Source of the DNA: Welwitschia mirabilis
Taxonomy: Eukaryota; Gnetophyta; Gnetopsida; Welwitschiales
Assembly: GCA_051453625.1 (NCBI GenBank)
Contig: JBOZIK010000001.1
Coordinates: 23,977,364 to 24,041,363 of the forward strand
Length of the DNA: 64,000 nt
Direction: 5' to 3'
The notes under the pieces were generated by a model. That model did not search any database, was not told where the DNA came from, and was given only the letters and a program-made list of their open reading frames with translations. The translations under genes were made by a program, and so were the position numbers. Below are positions 11,439-21,360 of the stretch, in pieces. How positions within the stretch are numbered: position 1 is the stretch's first letter; each line of letters opens with the position of its first letter.

Positions 11439-11487
11439 GAGTGTCATCCCATGTCTATCATCTCCATGATAGGCAGGATGATAGCTC
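11439..11487. repeat. Two-stage hairpin motif, copy 6, between protease and RT
   Basis: Longest copy: outer arms GAGTGTCATCC / GGATGATAGCTC, inner arms CTATCAT / ATGATAG perfectly paired around CTCC. It sits inside the pol coding region, not in an LTR, so it is not simply an LTR component. Confidence 0.8.
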
Positions 11488-11489
11488 AA

Positions 11490-12440
11490 AATATTAGCCT
11501 TGAAATTAAGAAATTACCTTAAGGTTTAAAATATATTTTTCTATCTAAAAATCAAATGAAACCCTGGATAATTAGTGACCTTCTCACTTCTCAATAGAAA
11601 CCAAACTTATCCCATTATTAACTTTAAAAGAAAATGCCTTTGCTTGGACACATAAATACTTAGCTTCCATTCCTATTTTCATATCTTAACACACGATTTA
11701 CCTTGAAGATAATGCTAAACCTATTAGGCAGCACCAAAGAAGACTCAATGCATCCCTTAAGCAAATTGTTAAAGATGAAATCATGAAACTTATAAATGCT
11801 AGAATCATATATACCATATTCTATAGTGAGTTGGTTAGTCCTATAATAGTAGTTCTAAAGAAGGGGGGCAAATAGACAATGTGCATCAATTTTATAAAAC
11901 TTAATAAAGTCACTAAAAAGAATCATTGCCCTTTATCCTTTCTTGATCAAATACTTGATAGAAGCTAAGGTCATACTTACTATTATTTTCTTAATGGGTA
12001 TAGTGGCTATAATCAAATTCGTATAGCAAGTGAGAACCAGGCTAAAACCACTTTCACCTTATCCTTTGGAATATTTACTTTTAGAAAAATACCCTTTGTA
12101 CTTTGCAATACCCCTAAAACCTTTTAACGAGCCATGATAGGGATATTTTCTGACATGATAGAAGATTCTATTCAAATCTTTATGGATGAATTCTCCATCT
12201 CTAATGATATTTTTAAATAAACCATAGAGAGATTAAAGAAAATCCTAGATCTATGTATTAAGAGTGGCTTACACTTGAGTTGGAAAAAGAGTTTTCTCCT
12301 TCTCAACCATGGAATTATCTTAGGATAATACATTTCTAAAGAAGGAATTAGGATGGACTTCAAAAAATTTGATATCATTAAAAATCTTAGCCTTCTAACC
12401 AATGTTAAATAAGTTAGATCTTTTCTTGATTATATTAATT
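11490..12440 (+). pseudogene. Athila-type reverse transcriptase (broken)
   Basis: After the linker LPxGLKYIFL (about 11515-11545) come RT blocks in order: RQHQRRLNASLKQIVKDEI (about 11730-11790), SELVSPIIVVLKKGGK, TMCINFIKLNKVTKKNHCPL (about 11877-11936), FLNGYSGYNQI (about 11987-12020), TTFTLSFGIFTFRKIPF, and IFMDEFSIS at the catalytic site. The YxDD-type box is F-M-D-E (12179-12190), so the second Asp is replaced by Glu. At least three in-frame stops. The YSGYNQI and FMDD-F signatures point to the Athila lineage. RT copies element RNA into DNA; this copy cannot. Confidence 0.9.
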
Positions 12441-12960
12441 TTTATTGACATTTTATTCATGATTATGTCAGGATTTATAAACCTATCCATTCCTTACTTG
12501 AAAAAGATGTTAAATTAAATTGGAACAATCATGCCAATTTCCATTTAAAACTCTCAAAGAAAACATTTCTTCTACATCTATTATCATGGGTTCGATTGAA
12601 GTAAAGATTTTGAACTTATGGTTGATGCAAGCAACATTACTATAGGGGGGCTCTTAGCCAAAAGTGTGAAAATGGTTTCAAATGCATATCTTATCGTAGT
12701 AAAAATTTGTCCCAAGCATAATCCAACTACACTACTAGTGAGAAGAAAATTCTTGCCATTATCTTTTGCCTAGATCATCTTCAACATTATCTTCTTGGTT
12801 TTCATATTAATGTTTACATAGATCATGCAACCATTTGATATCTTATAACTAAAAAAGACTCTAGTACCAGACTTATTATGTGGATTCTTCTCTTGTAAGA
12901 ATTTAATCTTACCATCCTTGATAAGGCTAGAAAACATAACAATGTTGTTGATCATCTATC
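12441..12960 (+). pseudogene. Athila-type RNase H region (broken)
   Basis: Follows RT directly. Recognisable blocks are FELMVDASN (about 12611-12637; gypsy RNase H usually starts near a DAS/DAD motif), then in another frame TSEKKILAIIFCLDHLQHYLLG (near 12740-12800) and FNLTILDKARKHNNVVDHLS (12901-12960), the Athila form of the end of RNase H. A one-base frame change near 12660 and several stops are present. It would remove the RNA strand during reverse transcription. Confidence 0.8.
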
Positions 12961-13556
12961 TTGACTTTCTTACTCTCATGATGAAGCTACCATTAATGAC
13001 TATTTTCTCGATGAATAAATCTTTGTAATTAAATAACGTTATGCTATTTCTTCTACTCATCCTGTTCCTTGGTATGCTGATATTGTGAACTACCTTATGA
13101 TTATGAAAACTCCTTAGCATTAGAACCATAACCAACGTAAAACTTTTCTCCATGGAATTAGTGACTATGAGTGGAATGAACCCCATCTCTATAGACATTG
13201 CAAAGATCAAATCATATGTAAGTATGTACCTGAGTGAGAAAGCTTAGAAATCCTAAAACTTTACCATATGTCTTGACTCTTTTATGCTCATGATGAAGTT
13301 CCCATAACTCTTTGCGATTAAATAACTTTATGTTATTTCTTCTACTCATCCTGCTCCTTGGTATTCTAATATTGTGAACTACCTTATGAATATGAAAACT
13401 CCTTAGCAGTGGAACCATAACCAATATAAAAATTTTCTCCATGAAATTAGTAACTATAAGTGGAATAAAGCCCCTCTCTATAGATGTTGAAAAGATCAAA
13501 TCATGTGTAAGTATGTACCTAAGTGGGAAAGATTAGAAATCCTGGAACTTTGCCAT
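12961..13556 (+). repeat. Tandem duplication of ~300 bp in the integrase N-terminal region
   Basis: Unit 1 (12961-13272) and unit 2 (13273-13556) share long stretches, for example CTCATGATGAAG, TTTCTTCTACTCATCCTG, and AAGATCAAATCAT with the following GTAAGTATGTACCT. The offset is 312 at the start and 289 after a ~23-base indel. Divergence by eye is roughly 10-15%, so the duplication is old or was inherited from an ancestral element. Confidence 0.85.
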
Positions 13557-13789
13557 GGTGGGATATGTGGAGGATACTTTAGTGGCCAAAAAAACTATCA
13601 TGAAAATTATTCACTTTGGTTTTTATTGACCTAGTCTTTTTAAGGATTCATATGACTTTGCTAAAAGGTGTGATGCATATCAATGTTATGATATCCTAAC
13701 TCATTCTTATGATATGCTCCTTAAACCTATACTTAAATGTGAACCTTCTGATTATTAGGGAATTGACTTCATAAGCCCTATTACACCAT

Positions 13790-14509
13790 CTTCTCATGAT
13801 AAAAATTATATCTTTGTCACTATTTATTATGTTACTAAGTAGGTAGAAACTATTCCTACTACTAAAAATGATGCTTGAACCATCTGCAAATTTATTTGAA
13901 CTTATATCTTTTAATGTTTTGATTTTACATGAATTATCATTAATGATCAGGGAACTCATTTTATTAACCACATTTTTGGAAAACTTCTTTTATCCATTGG
14001 TGTTAAGCATAGAATTGCATGTGCCTCTGAAAACACAAATTAAGAAATTAAAAATATGCTTCAAAAATTAGTCTCTATTAATAAGAAAACATTATCCTCT
14101 AAGCTTAATNNNNNNNNNNNNNNNNNNNNNNNNNNNNNNNNNNNNNNNNNNNNNNNNNNNNNNNNNNNNNNNNNNNNNNNNNNNNNNNNNNNNNNNNNNN
14201 NNNNNNNNNAAAATTATATTTTTATCATTGTTGATTATGTTACTAAATGGGTAGAAGCTATTCCTACTACTAAAAATGATGCTCGAACTATTTGCAACTT
14301 TGTTCAAACTCATATCTTTCAATGTTTTGGTTTTCCATGAATTATTATTTATGATCAGGGAACTTATTTCATTAATCACATTTTTCAAAAACTTCTTTTA
14401 TTTATTAGTGTTGAACATAGAATTGCTTGTACCTATCATTCTCAAACTAATGGCCAAGCTAAAAATACAAATAGAGAAATAAAAAATATTCCTTAAAAAT
14501 TAGTCTTTG
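13790..14509 (+). repeat. Second internal duplication: integrase core, ~410 bp offset
   Basis: 13798-14095 and 14210-14509 are related at roughly 80-85% by eye (GTTACTAAGTAGGTAGAAAC against GTTACTAAATGGGTAGAAGC; both include ATTCCTACTACTAAAAATGA). The 100-N gap lies between them. The divergence is too high for a simple unmerged assembly overlap, so I read this as a real duplication or the junction of two elements. Confidence 0.75.
14110..14209. other. Assembly gap, 100 N
   Basis: Exactly 100 N between the two integrase-core versions; real size unknown. Confidence 0.99.
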
Positions 14510-15070
14510 ATAATAGAGAAACTTGGTCCTTTAAACTTAATAATGTTCTTTGGGCTTACTGTACTACTTGGCATGACTTTCTAGATTTCTCACCATATGA
14601 ACTTGAGTATAAAAAAGTTTGTATTTTACTAGTTGATGTTTACTTCAATTCTTATTAATCCATCCATTAACTTAACCTTATAAACTTGAATGACAACCTT
14701 AAAATTTGATTAGCATAACTTAACCATTTAGATGAAAAACATACTCATGACTTACATCATTAACTTATTCATAAAGCTCAAGTCAAGATTAGACATAATA
14801 AAAAGATCATTCATAAATAGTTTGAACTTGATTAACTTGTCCTTATGTATAACACCTGAGTACACGTTTTGCACAACAAGTTAACGTCTAAATGGTTGAG
14901 TCCTTATCTTCTACAAAAACTATATGCAAATGGCTCAGTTAAAATCTCTTATCCAAACACTGGAGAGATTTAAAAAGTTAATAGACAGAGGTTAAAACTT
15001 TATGATTCATCTTCTAATAAAACCTTGAAGATGATAGAAGAACTTGTTTCAGAAGCTCCTCTTAATGAGG

Positions 15071-15485
15071 AGAACCTTCCTTTTATCATTATCTAAATTC
15101 CTTCTTAACTCATTCCTTAGGTAAACATCACGATATCACTTGAATATTTTTAACTTGACATATGTATTTACTTATTAAGTTTTCATGATTAGTAATATTT
15201 TACATGGGCATTTAGATGATAAGATTGGCTTCATTCAATCTTCGGACATTGGTATGTCTATGAACTTCATTTTGAAGGAAGATGACTTGGCTCTTTTATT
15301 CTCTTTTAATGGTATAAGTAATTAGTTGTTTTTGCATGATCTTACTTTGTTATTCATCTCATTAATTCACTTTTATCCTNNNNNNNNNNNNNNNNNNNNN
15401 NNNNNNNNNNNNNNNNNNNNNNNNNNNNNNNNNNNNNNNNNNNNNNNNNNNNNNNNNNNNNNNNNNNNNNNNNNNNNNNTGATAA
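15071..15485. other. Unassigned junction sequence with 100-N gap (15380-15479)
   Basis: Between the end of the Athila integrase and the start of the copia RT remnant. No domain recognised. The boundary between the two elements lies here, possibly in the gap. Confidence 0.6.
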
Positions 15486-16530
15486 ATTATTTTCATTTTT
15501 GCTTTAGCATGGATTCGTTAGAGATATATTGATAGAAATTTTTTTAGAAAACCATGAGAAATGAATTTATTTTAGTCCAAATTTATGTGGAACATATCAT
15601 TTTTAGATCAATAAATGACACATTATCAAATGATTTTGCAAAATTGATGAGCTTTGAGTTTGAAATGATCATGATAGGAAGAGTAAATATGTTCTTGGAT
15701 TTCAAATCCGATTATTGGAAAAGGGAATTTTCATAAATCAAAAGAAATATTCCTTAGACTTAATTAAGAAGTTCAAACTGAAAAATGTAAAGTCTCTAGA
15801 ATGCCCCATCGCTACTAATGTCAAACTTACTCTTGATGAGGATGACAAAGATGTTGATCTAAAACTATATTATAGCATTATTGGAAGTTTCGTATACTTA
15901 ATATATAGTCGACTTAGCATAGATTTAATATTGGACTATGCACTAGATATTAAGGAAATTCCAAGGAACCACATTTGATAGTAATAAAAAAGATACTCTC
16001 ATACATCAAATGTATAATTGATTTTGGTATATTGTATCCTTGTAATATCACTTTAAGTTTTATGGGATTTAGTGAAGCAGATTGGGTTGGCTACAAATAT
16101 GATCGCAAGAGCACAATTAGGGGATGTTTTTTCTTTGGAAACTATCTCATGATATGGTACAACAAAAGCAATGCTTCATCTTCTTATCAACTATAGAAGA
16201 TGAATATATTACTACTGGGACTTATTGCACTTAAACTATATGAATGAGAGACATAATTAAATACTATGGAGTAGAGATACTTGAAGTTCCTACACTATGT
16301 TATAACTTTAATAAAATTCAAATTTTTCATATTTCTATTCAACATACTTGCATTAAGCATAATGAACTTAGGTATTACTTTATTAGCGATTTAATAGAGA
16401 ATAAGTTTATATCATTATAATATGTTTTCACTCAAGATTAATTAGCTAATATGTTTATAAATCCTTTATCATTTTATCATTTTATAAAATTACAATACTA
16501 TTTGGGAGTACTTTTAGAAAAAATATCTTA
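15486..16530 (+). pseudogene. Ty1/copia reverse transcriptase C-terminus and RNase H (broken)
   Basis: Fragment of a copia pol. The catalytic box, normally YVDD, reads Y-V-E-H at 15584-15595, so both Asp are lost. Downstream blocks in order: FAKLMSFEFEMIMIGRVNMFL (15628-15690), GIFINQKKYSLDLIKKF (15720-15770), LKLYYSIIGSFVYLIYSRLSIDL (about 15862-15930), GFSEADWVGYKYDRKSTIRGC (16068-16130) of RNase H, and LRYYFISDLIENKFISL (about 16366-16420) from the C-terminal tail. Frame breaks fall near 15715, 15978 and 16195. The block order and the DRKST motif are those of plant copia elements such as SIRE/Maximus. Everything upstream (gag, protease, integrase, early RT) is absent. Confidence 0.9.
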
Positions 16531-17080
16531 AAGCCCCAACATTAGCTAAATAGTAAAGTTTAGATCCTAGTTTTTTTTTTTTTAGTGTTACATCTAAACA
16601 AACTCTGGTCAACCTCATGTTCCTAATTGATTAACCAACTTCTACTTACTTTTTTGTTTCATCTCTATCATATAGTTAGGTTGACTTCTCTTTTTCATCA
16701 AGTCAACTAGATTTGGTCTAGTTTTTTGGTTAAATCCTTTGTGTGATTTGGTTGATTATCCTTATTTTTGGATCAACCTTATGTAACCCATTATTCACTT
16801 TAGTCACCTTTTAAGCAATCACTTATATTTTTAAACATGATTGTTTATTCACCCATTAGGTTAACTATTCACCCATCATAGTTAACCATCTTTAAAGTGA
16901 TGCACTGCATATTTTTAAATTTGTTTAAGTGTCTTTTCTCATTTGTCTTTTTGTTTTTATGTTATTCTCTTTGCCTCTTCCTCCATTCAAACTCTTTAAC
17001 TCTCTCTATTTCTCTTCATCAAAAATCTTTCTCATCTAACTTCATGGCATTCTAACACCAAATTAAATGTTTTAAGAAAA
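16531..17080 (+). other. Non-coding stretch with repeated GGTTRAC / GTYAACC motifs
   Basis: No coding signal. A 14-T run is at about 16570. Short related words recur on both strands between 16600 and 16890: GGTCAACC, ATTAACCAAC, AGGTTGAC, AGTCAACTAG, TGGTTGAT, GATCAACC, AGGTTAAC, AGTTAACC. It lies between the copia RNase H and the third ORF. Confidence 0.5.
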
Positions 17081-17910
17081 GAAGAAAGAAGTATATTCAA
17101 ACCCCCCAGCATTTGCTACAAATTCTATTCCTATTCTATGCAAATGCCAAGTTTGATGTTGCAAATTCCACTCTCTCCAGTTTTATATTTAACTAAGAGA
17201 TGAAAGTAACTACAGACTTGATCTCTTTTATTACTGATCTACCTTAGGAAAATCTAAGAAAATATTAACATCTTGCAGAGTGATTTGACAAAAATAAAGT
17301 AGTTACCTATCTTCTTTGTGGTATCTTCTTCACCTGGAAGAAGAACCTAAAATCTTCTCACCTTCTTTCTAAGTTTTGTCTTATGCATTTAATCCTTTCA
17401 TATAATGTTTTACTAGTATCTTATCATTATGATGAGTTGTCTAACTATCGTGTCTTACTACTTTACTCATTAAATCATAGAAAAGACAATGATGCTCCCA
17501 ACATTATGCTACATCACATGGTTCATTAGCTATATCCACACAAGAAGCATTCTCTTACTTATCCATTTCTTATCACTCACATTTGCCAATACTTTGGCAT
17601 CTTACATCTCTCTTGCGTCGAGGCTCTCAAATCTAGGGACTCCATTGATAAGGCCACTCTCTCTTGAATGCACCTATTGATGAGCCTACTCCTTCTTCCA
17701 AACCAAAAGTGAAAGCCTTTGATACTTCAAAGATTCTTCAACTTGTACACAAGCTACATTCATGGATGAGGCACATAAAGGAATCTCTATTTCCTAGTGG
17801 CACTCTAGTTGCAGAGACCTCTCAAAGTGGAGATGCATACTCTTTAGAAGATTTTTCTAAGTCTGACTACATTTTTATCTTTTTATCTTCCTTCTCTTCC
17901 TATCCTTGAT
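17081..17910 (+). pseudogene. Third ORF of copia element, 'putative plant transposon protein'-like (broken)
   Basis: The translated stretch contains LLYSLNHRKDNDAPNIMLHH and then YPFLITHICQYFGILHLS in the frames around 17440-17620. These resemble the C-terminal half of the protein family found inside many plant retroelements (Pfam 'putative plant transposon protein'), where a similar layout (DxxLL...R.(I/V)N....I..HM...LPYG..LT.IF.HF.I) recurs. An open frame 17664-17909 then gives a low-complexity tail (PTPSSKPKVKAFDTSKILQL, MRHIKESLF). Function of the family is unknown. A second example is at 50404-51186. It sits where an env-like ORF would be in a SIRE-type copia. Family call from memory, moderate confidence. 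Confidence 0.5.
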
Positions 17911-19189
17911 TTTTAAAAAAAGATGAATTCTTCATATGAATTTTTGTATGGACATTTTATATACATCTAGATATAACTATATCAATTGTTGTACCTATAG
18001 TCCATTTGTTATTTAAACTTATTTGTAACTCTAGTCTTAATAATATCAAAATATTGTTTTTATCAAAATATTTTTGTAATAAATTCAGTGCTCATTTCAT
18101 GCAAATTAACTAGATTTAATGGCTATCTTATGTTAAACATTTTTTATATATACTTTGTTCCCCCTCATTTGTAATAGATTAAGAGGAAGCTTTTATCTCT
18201 TATAATTCTTACTTAGTTTTTTATTCAATTAATGACCAAGAAGGAGTTTTTTGAAAAAAAAATTCTTTAGGATATTTTAATGTACTTTAGAATTTTTGGT
18301 ATTAACTTATTTCATAGATAGCTTCTCCTAAGTGTAGCTGAGTAAGATCTTGAGGGTAACTGAACTATCTCCAAAAAAAACTACAGTAAAAATAAGTAAT
18401 CAAATCTTCTCTAATGGAAACTAGATCAAATGTGAAACATTAGCTGAGTTATGAAAGGATGACTAAATCTATTTCTAGGAGTGACTGAGTTACATTCAAG
18501 AGTGTGCACCTAATGAGGGCAACTGAATTTTGTCATGTGAGCAATCTAGTTTAAATCATGATCTGCATCAATTAGGATGATTAGGGTTTATCATGAGGAC
18601 AATCAAAGTTAAATCTAATGTAACTAATGGGCGATGGAAGAAGTATTAAGATCAATCGATCTTACTTTTATTAGCTATTAGAGCTCATCATGCTTATTAA
18701 AGCATATCATGAAAAAAATATTTACACTAAATCTTTTAAATGATCATTTTAAATATTTTCTATTTAAAGGAATCTTTTAATAGATCTAACTACTGATCCA
18801 TCTTTAAAAAATTTACTATAATGAAAAGGACACCTTCTGAGATGTTTGTACTGTTATTCATCTACTACTATACTTTAGTGATCTATTTTGAGCATCTTGT
18901 CCCATCTAGGTATAGAGAGCTAATCATTAGACTATACTCTTAGAGTGTATCTATGCTATTATGCATATTGCAAACTCTCTTCCTTCTACTGGTTGTAGAT
19001 GACCCTTAAATTTATTGTTTATTATGAAAGGGTATTAGTAAGATTGAAAACTATTGGTTGAGGATAATATATTCCATCTATAAAAATAGTATCTAGAAGT
19101 TAAAAGGTGGTGAGTGCCATTACAAACCTGACCATTTTTATTGTGTTAGCTATTTTTGTAGGTTCAGTTAGTTTGATTTATTTGATCTT
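17911..19189. other. Unassigned AT-rich stretch
   Basis: No domain recognised. Between 18330 and 18560 the words GTAACTGAACT, GCTGAGTTAT, GTGACTGAGTTAC and GGCAACTGAATTT recur, suggesting a decayed short tandem motif, perhaps part of the copia LTR. No LTR pair could be shown. Confidence 0.5.
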
Positions 19190-19683
19190 TAAATTTACCA
19201 TATTCACCCCTTTCTAGGGTTAATTCTATTACCAATTCCTATCCATGGAAAACTTCCTAGAGATTTTGTTCCCCATATGGATTTAAATCTAGTGGTTCAA
19301 AGAGAATAAGAGATTATGTTTTTAAACTAAGTGGAAAAGCTTAACCTTTCTAATGTAAAGTCTAGACTACAATAGCTAATTGTATTATAGGCTTCAGCAA
19401 GATCTAATTTGAGAATGCAAATTTCCTATTCCTTAACTTGATTCCATTGTAGGGCTTCATGACCTATAAAAATACTATTCAAATGCATCTCCCAGAAATC
19501 AATCCAAATTAATCTTCCTTAATGATTAAGCAAAGAAGGACCTAAAGACAATTGATAAAAATTTTAGAGATCATCTTGTAGAAGCTTGAGTACAAACTTA
19601 TGAGTCAACAACCTATTAGAAAATTCATCTAATCTAGTTTCAATATGAGAACTAGGGTTGTATCTTCCCATTTCTTAGGAAAG
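19190..19683 (-). pseudogene. L1-like LINE reverse transcriptase, part 2 (downstream of the insertion)
   Basis: Read on the minus strand from 19683 the sequence gives FPKKWEDTTLVLILKLD, then ISGRCI near 19500, HEALQW near 19460, and ILKLDLAEAYNTI (about 19420-19385), the RT motif A region (usual form KxDxxKAYD). It ends with KSLGSFPWIGIGNRINP, at the position of the SRGIRQGDPLS block. These are the middle blocks of a plant LINE RT. The earlier blocks lie at 28692 and above on the same strand, so the RT is one gene split by the LTR element between. Multiple stops. Confidence 0.75.
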
Positions 19684-21338
19684 TATTGCAAGTCCAATTG
19701 CTAATATTTAACATCATGTTTAGAGTATTCTTTAGGCATATTAAATAGGTTTCTAATCCAAACAACAAGAATCTAAGGCTCAATCAAGATCATCATGTAG
19801 AACACCAAATTCAAAGATAATGAGCCCTTTCTAAACATATTTTACACTTGCTACCTTTTTCAAATCATTAGAAATCTAGTGCAAAATGATGAATGATGAT
19901 CAAGAGACTAGAAGATGAAGAAAAGTCTATCATTCACCTTGTAGTCTAGATGACACTCAAGAGACAACCAATAGGATCAACAAATAGAGAAAATAGGTTT
20001 TCACTGATAGTTATTCATCATGTCATCTAGATAATACTCTAGGTAATAATGACTACTAAATCATCTAAATAACATTTTAAAGATGTACCAAAAAGATGAT
20101 AGAGTCTACCATGAAATTGAACTCATTTAGAAGATATATGAATCTTTCAATCAATTTAGAATCCATGATCAAGTTAAGAAGAATATCAATCTTAATCAAT
20201 GTACTTGCAAAAAGATGAGGAAATATTAATTCTAGTATAAGAAAGCTTCATATGCCAAGGAGAAAGTCAATTAGGACATAAGAAAGTAGATAACACTGAA
20301 GATCATTTGTTGTCCACATCATCATCTAGACAAAAGACAAGATGACTAGCAGGATTATAAGAAATAAAACTTATAAATTGACATCTAATAGTCATCCACG
20401 TGATTGTTTGAATGACAACCAAGATAATACAAATGTATGAATATCAATTGTTATTAAGAAAACACATGGAGAATAAGAAGATGTTAGAAGAAATGATCAA
20501 TTGTCATCCACCATGTCATTCAAATGATTCCCAAGCCTCATCTATGCAACTCAACCATCATCAAGAAGGCATGTTAGAAGAAGAAAAAAACCATCATCCA
20601 CCCTTTCATCTAAAAAACACCCAAGTACATAATAGTTATAAAGAATACAAAATGAACGCCATCAATTATGTAATCATTAATATAATGGCCTCTAGTTTGT
20701 TACAACTCTTCATTACTTCTAATCATCATTCCACATCTATAAATACTACCGTTAGATTCCTTATTTTTCATCTTAAGTGCATTGGTTAGTCTTATGATAA
20801 TTAGAATATTAATCAAGTAAGGGATCCAATCTAATTATAGAGAAGGATATCTCTTAGTATCGGGTTATGTCTCCTTTATTAAGGATTTGTACATGGCTAT
20901 AGAAACACTATGATTAATAAATATTATTTTATTTCCTTTAAATATTCTATCTTATGATCTTCATATGTTATTTTATAACCAAGTTAATTATATAAGATTA
21001 ATTTTGGTTTCTAATATAGTCTACGAGGGCCAACTTGGGTGACAACAAGTTGGTACACTTGATTAAGATTTGCATTTAGGTTTCATCCATCTCTGCATTT
21101 TGGATTCATCATTTACATCACCACATTTTCATTAATTTATCGTTCTAAAACTTAGGATATAAGTCATTTGCAATAATCTTTTGTCTTTCTCTTTATAATT
21201 CCTTTCTAGAGTATGACATTAGATTAACTTCCATATTCTAGTGTGTTTTGTGTGAATTTCATTAAGATTTGTAGGTATCAAAGATTGAAGATTCATTGAA
21301 AGAAAGTAATAAATTATCACACAATATGCACTCTAATA
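19684..21338 (+). repeat. 5' LTR of the pol-less element
   Basis: Aligns along its length with 26912-28691, starting at AATATTTAACATCATGTTTA (19705 on) and ending at TGCACTCTAATAA. Contains about seven copies of a TGTCATCYAGATGACA-type hairpin between 19931 and 20625. An open frame of 125 codons at 20412 spans the hairpin region and is not shared intact by the other LTR. Confidence 0.8.
19931..20625. repeat. Hairpin-motif cluster in 5' LTR (about seven copies)
   Basis: Copies begin near 19931, 20011, 20060, 20301, 20391, 20501 and 20591. The general form is RTCATCCACC, then TGTCATC, a YAG turn, then ATGACACCCAAG. For example 20501-20535 reads TGTCATCCACCATGTCAT, then TCAAATGATTCCCAAG. The inner stem (TGTCAT / ATGACA) is the same as in the two-stage hairpins near 8.7 kb. 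Confidence 0.65.
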
Positions 21339-21340
21339 AG

Positions 21341-21360
21341 TTAGCAGAGTTATCGAAGAG
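21341..21360 (+). promoter_or_regulatory. Primer-binding site, tRNA-Asp-like, heavily decayed
   Basis: TTAGCAGAGTTATCGAAGAG directly after the 5' LTR. It agrees with the complement of the tRNA-Asp 3' end at the non-CpG positions (GC...GTT..CG..GAG). Placement is supported by the LTR edge. Confidence 0.5.

Larger units (their letters stand above)
12961..15070 (+). pseudogene. Athila-type integrase with internal duplications (broken)
   Basis: The N-terminal linker and zinc-binding part (about 12961-13600) is present twice in tandem. The catalytic core follows, also present in two related versions. One starts near 13740 (GIDFISPITPSSHDKNYIF, then VTKxVETIPTTKNDA). The second, after an N gap at 14210, carries NYIFIIVDYVTKWVEAIPTT and TYHSQTNGQAKNTN. 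The first version lacks the nine codons of YHSQTNGQA. The C-terminal part near 14880-15005 reads SKWLSPYLLQKLYANGSVKI, then KVNRQRLKLYD, which ends Athila integrases. The enzyme would insert element DNA into the host genome; multiple stops inactivate it. No env-like ORF or 3' LTR could be found beyond it. Confidence 0.85.

Noticed and set aside
12956-13499. Two similar minus-strand frames suggesting a duplicated small gene
   Set aside because: They are antisense shadows of the tandemly duplicated plus-strand integrase region.
13798-14509. Unmerged contig overlap at the 14110 gap
   Set aside because: The related flanks differ by roughly 15-20% and by a 27-base deletion, too much for two reads of one locus.
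17081-17910. Integrated pararetrovirus (caulimovirid) coding region
   Set aside because: No movement-protein, coat zinc-finger or pararetroviral RT motif; the text fits the accessory ORF of plant retrotransposons better.
20412-20789. 125-codon open frame, the longest gap-free frame of the first 60 kb
   Set aside because: It lies in the hairpin cluster of an LTR, has low-complexity His/Asn/Ser content from the repeats, and the corresponding part of the other LTR is broken.
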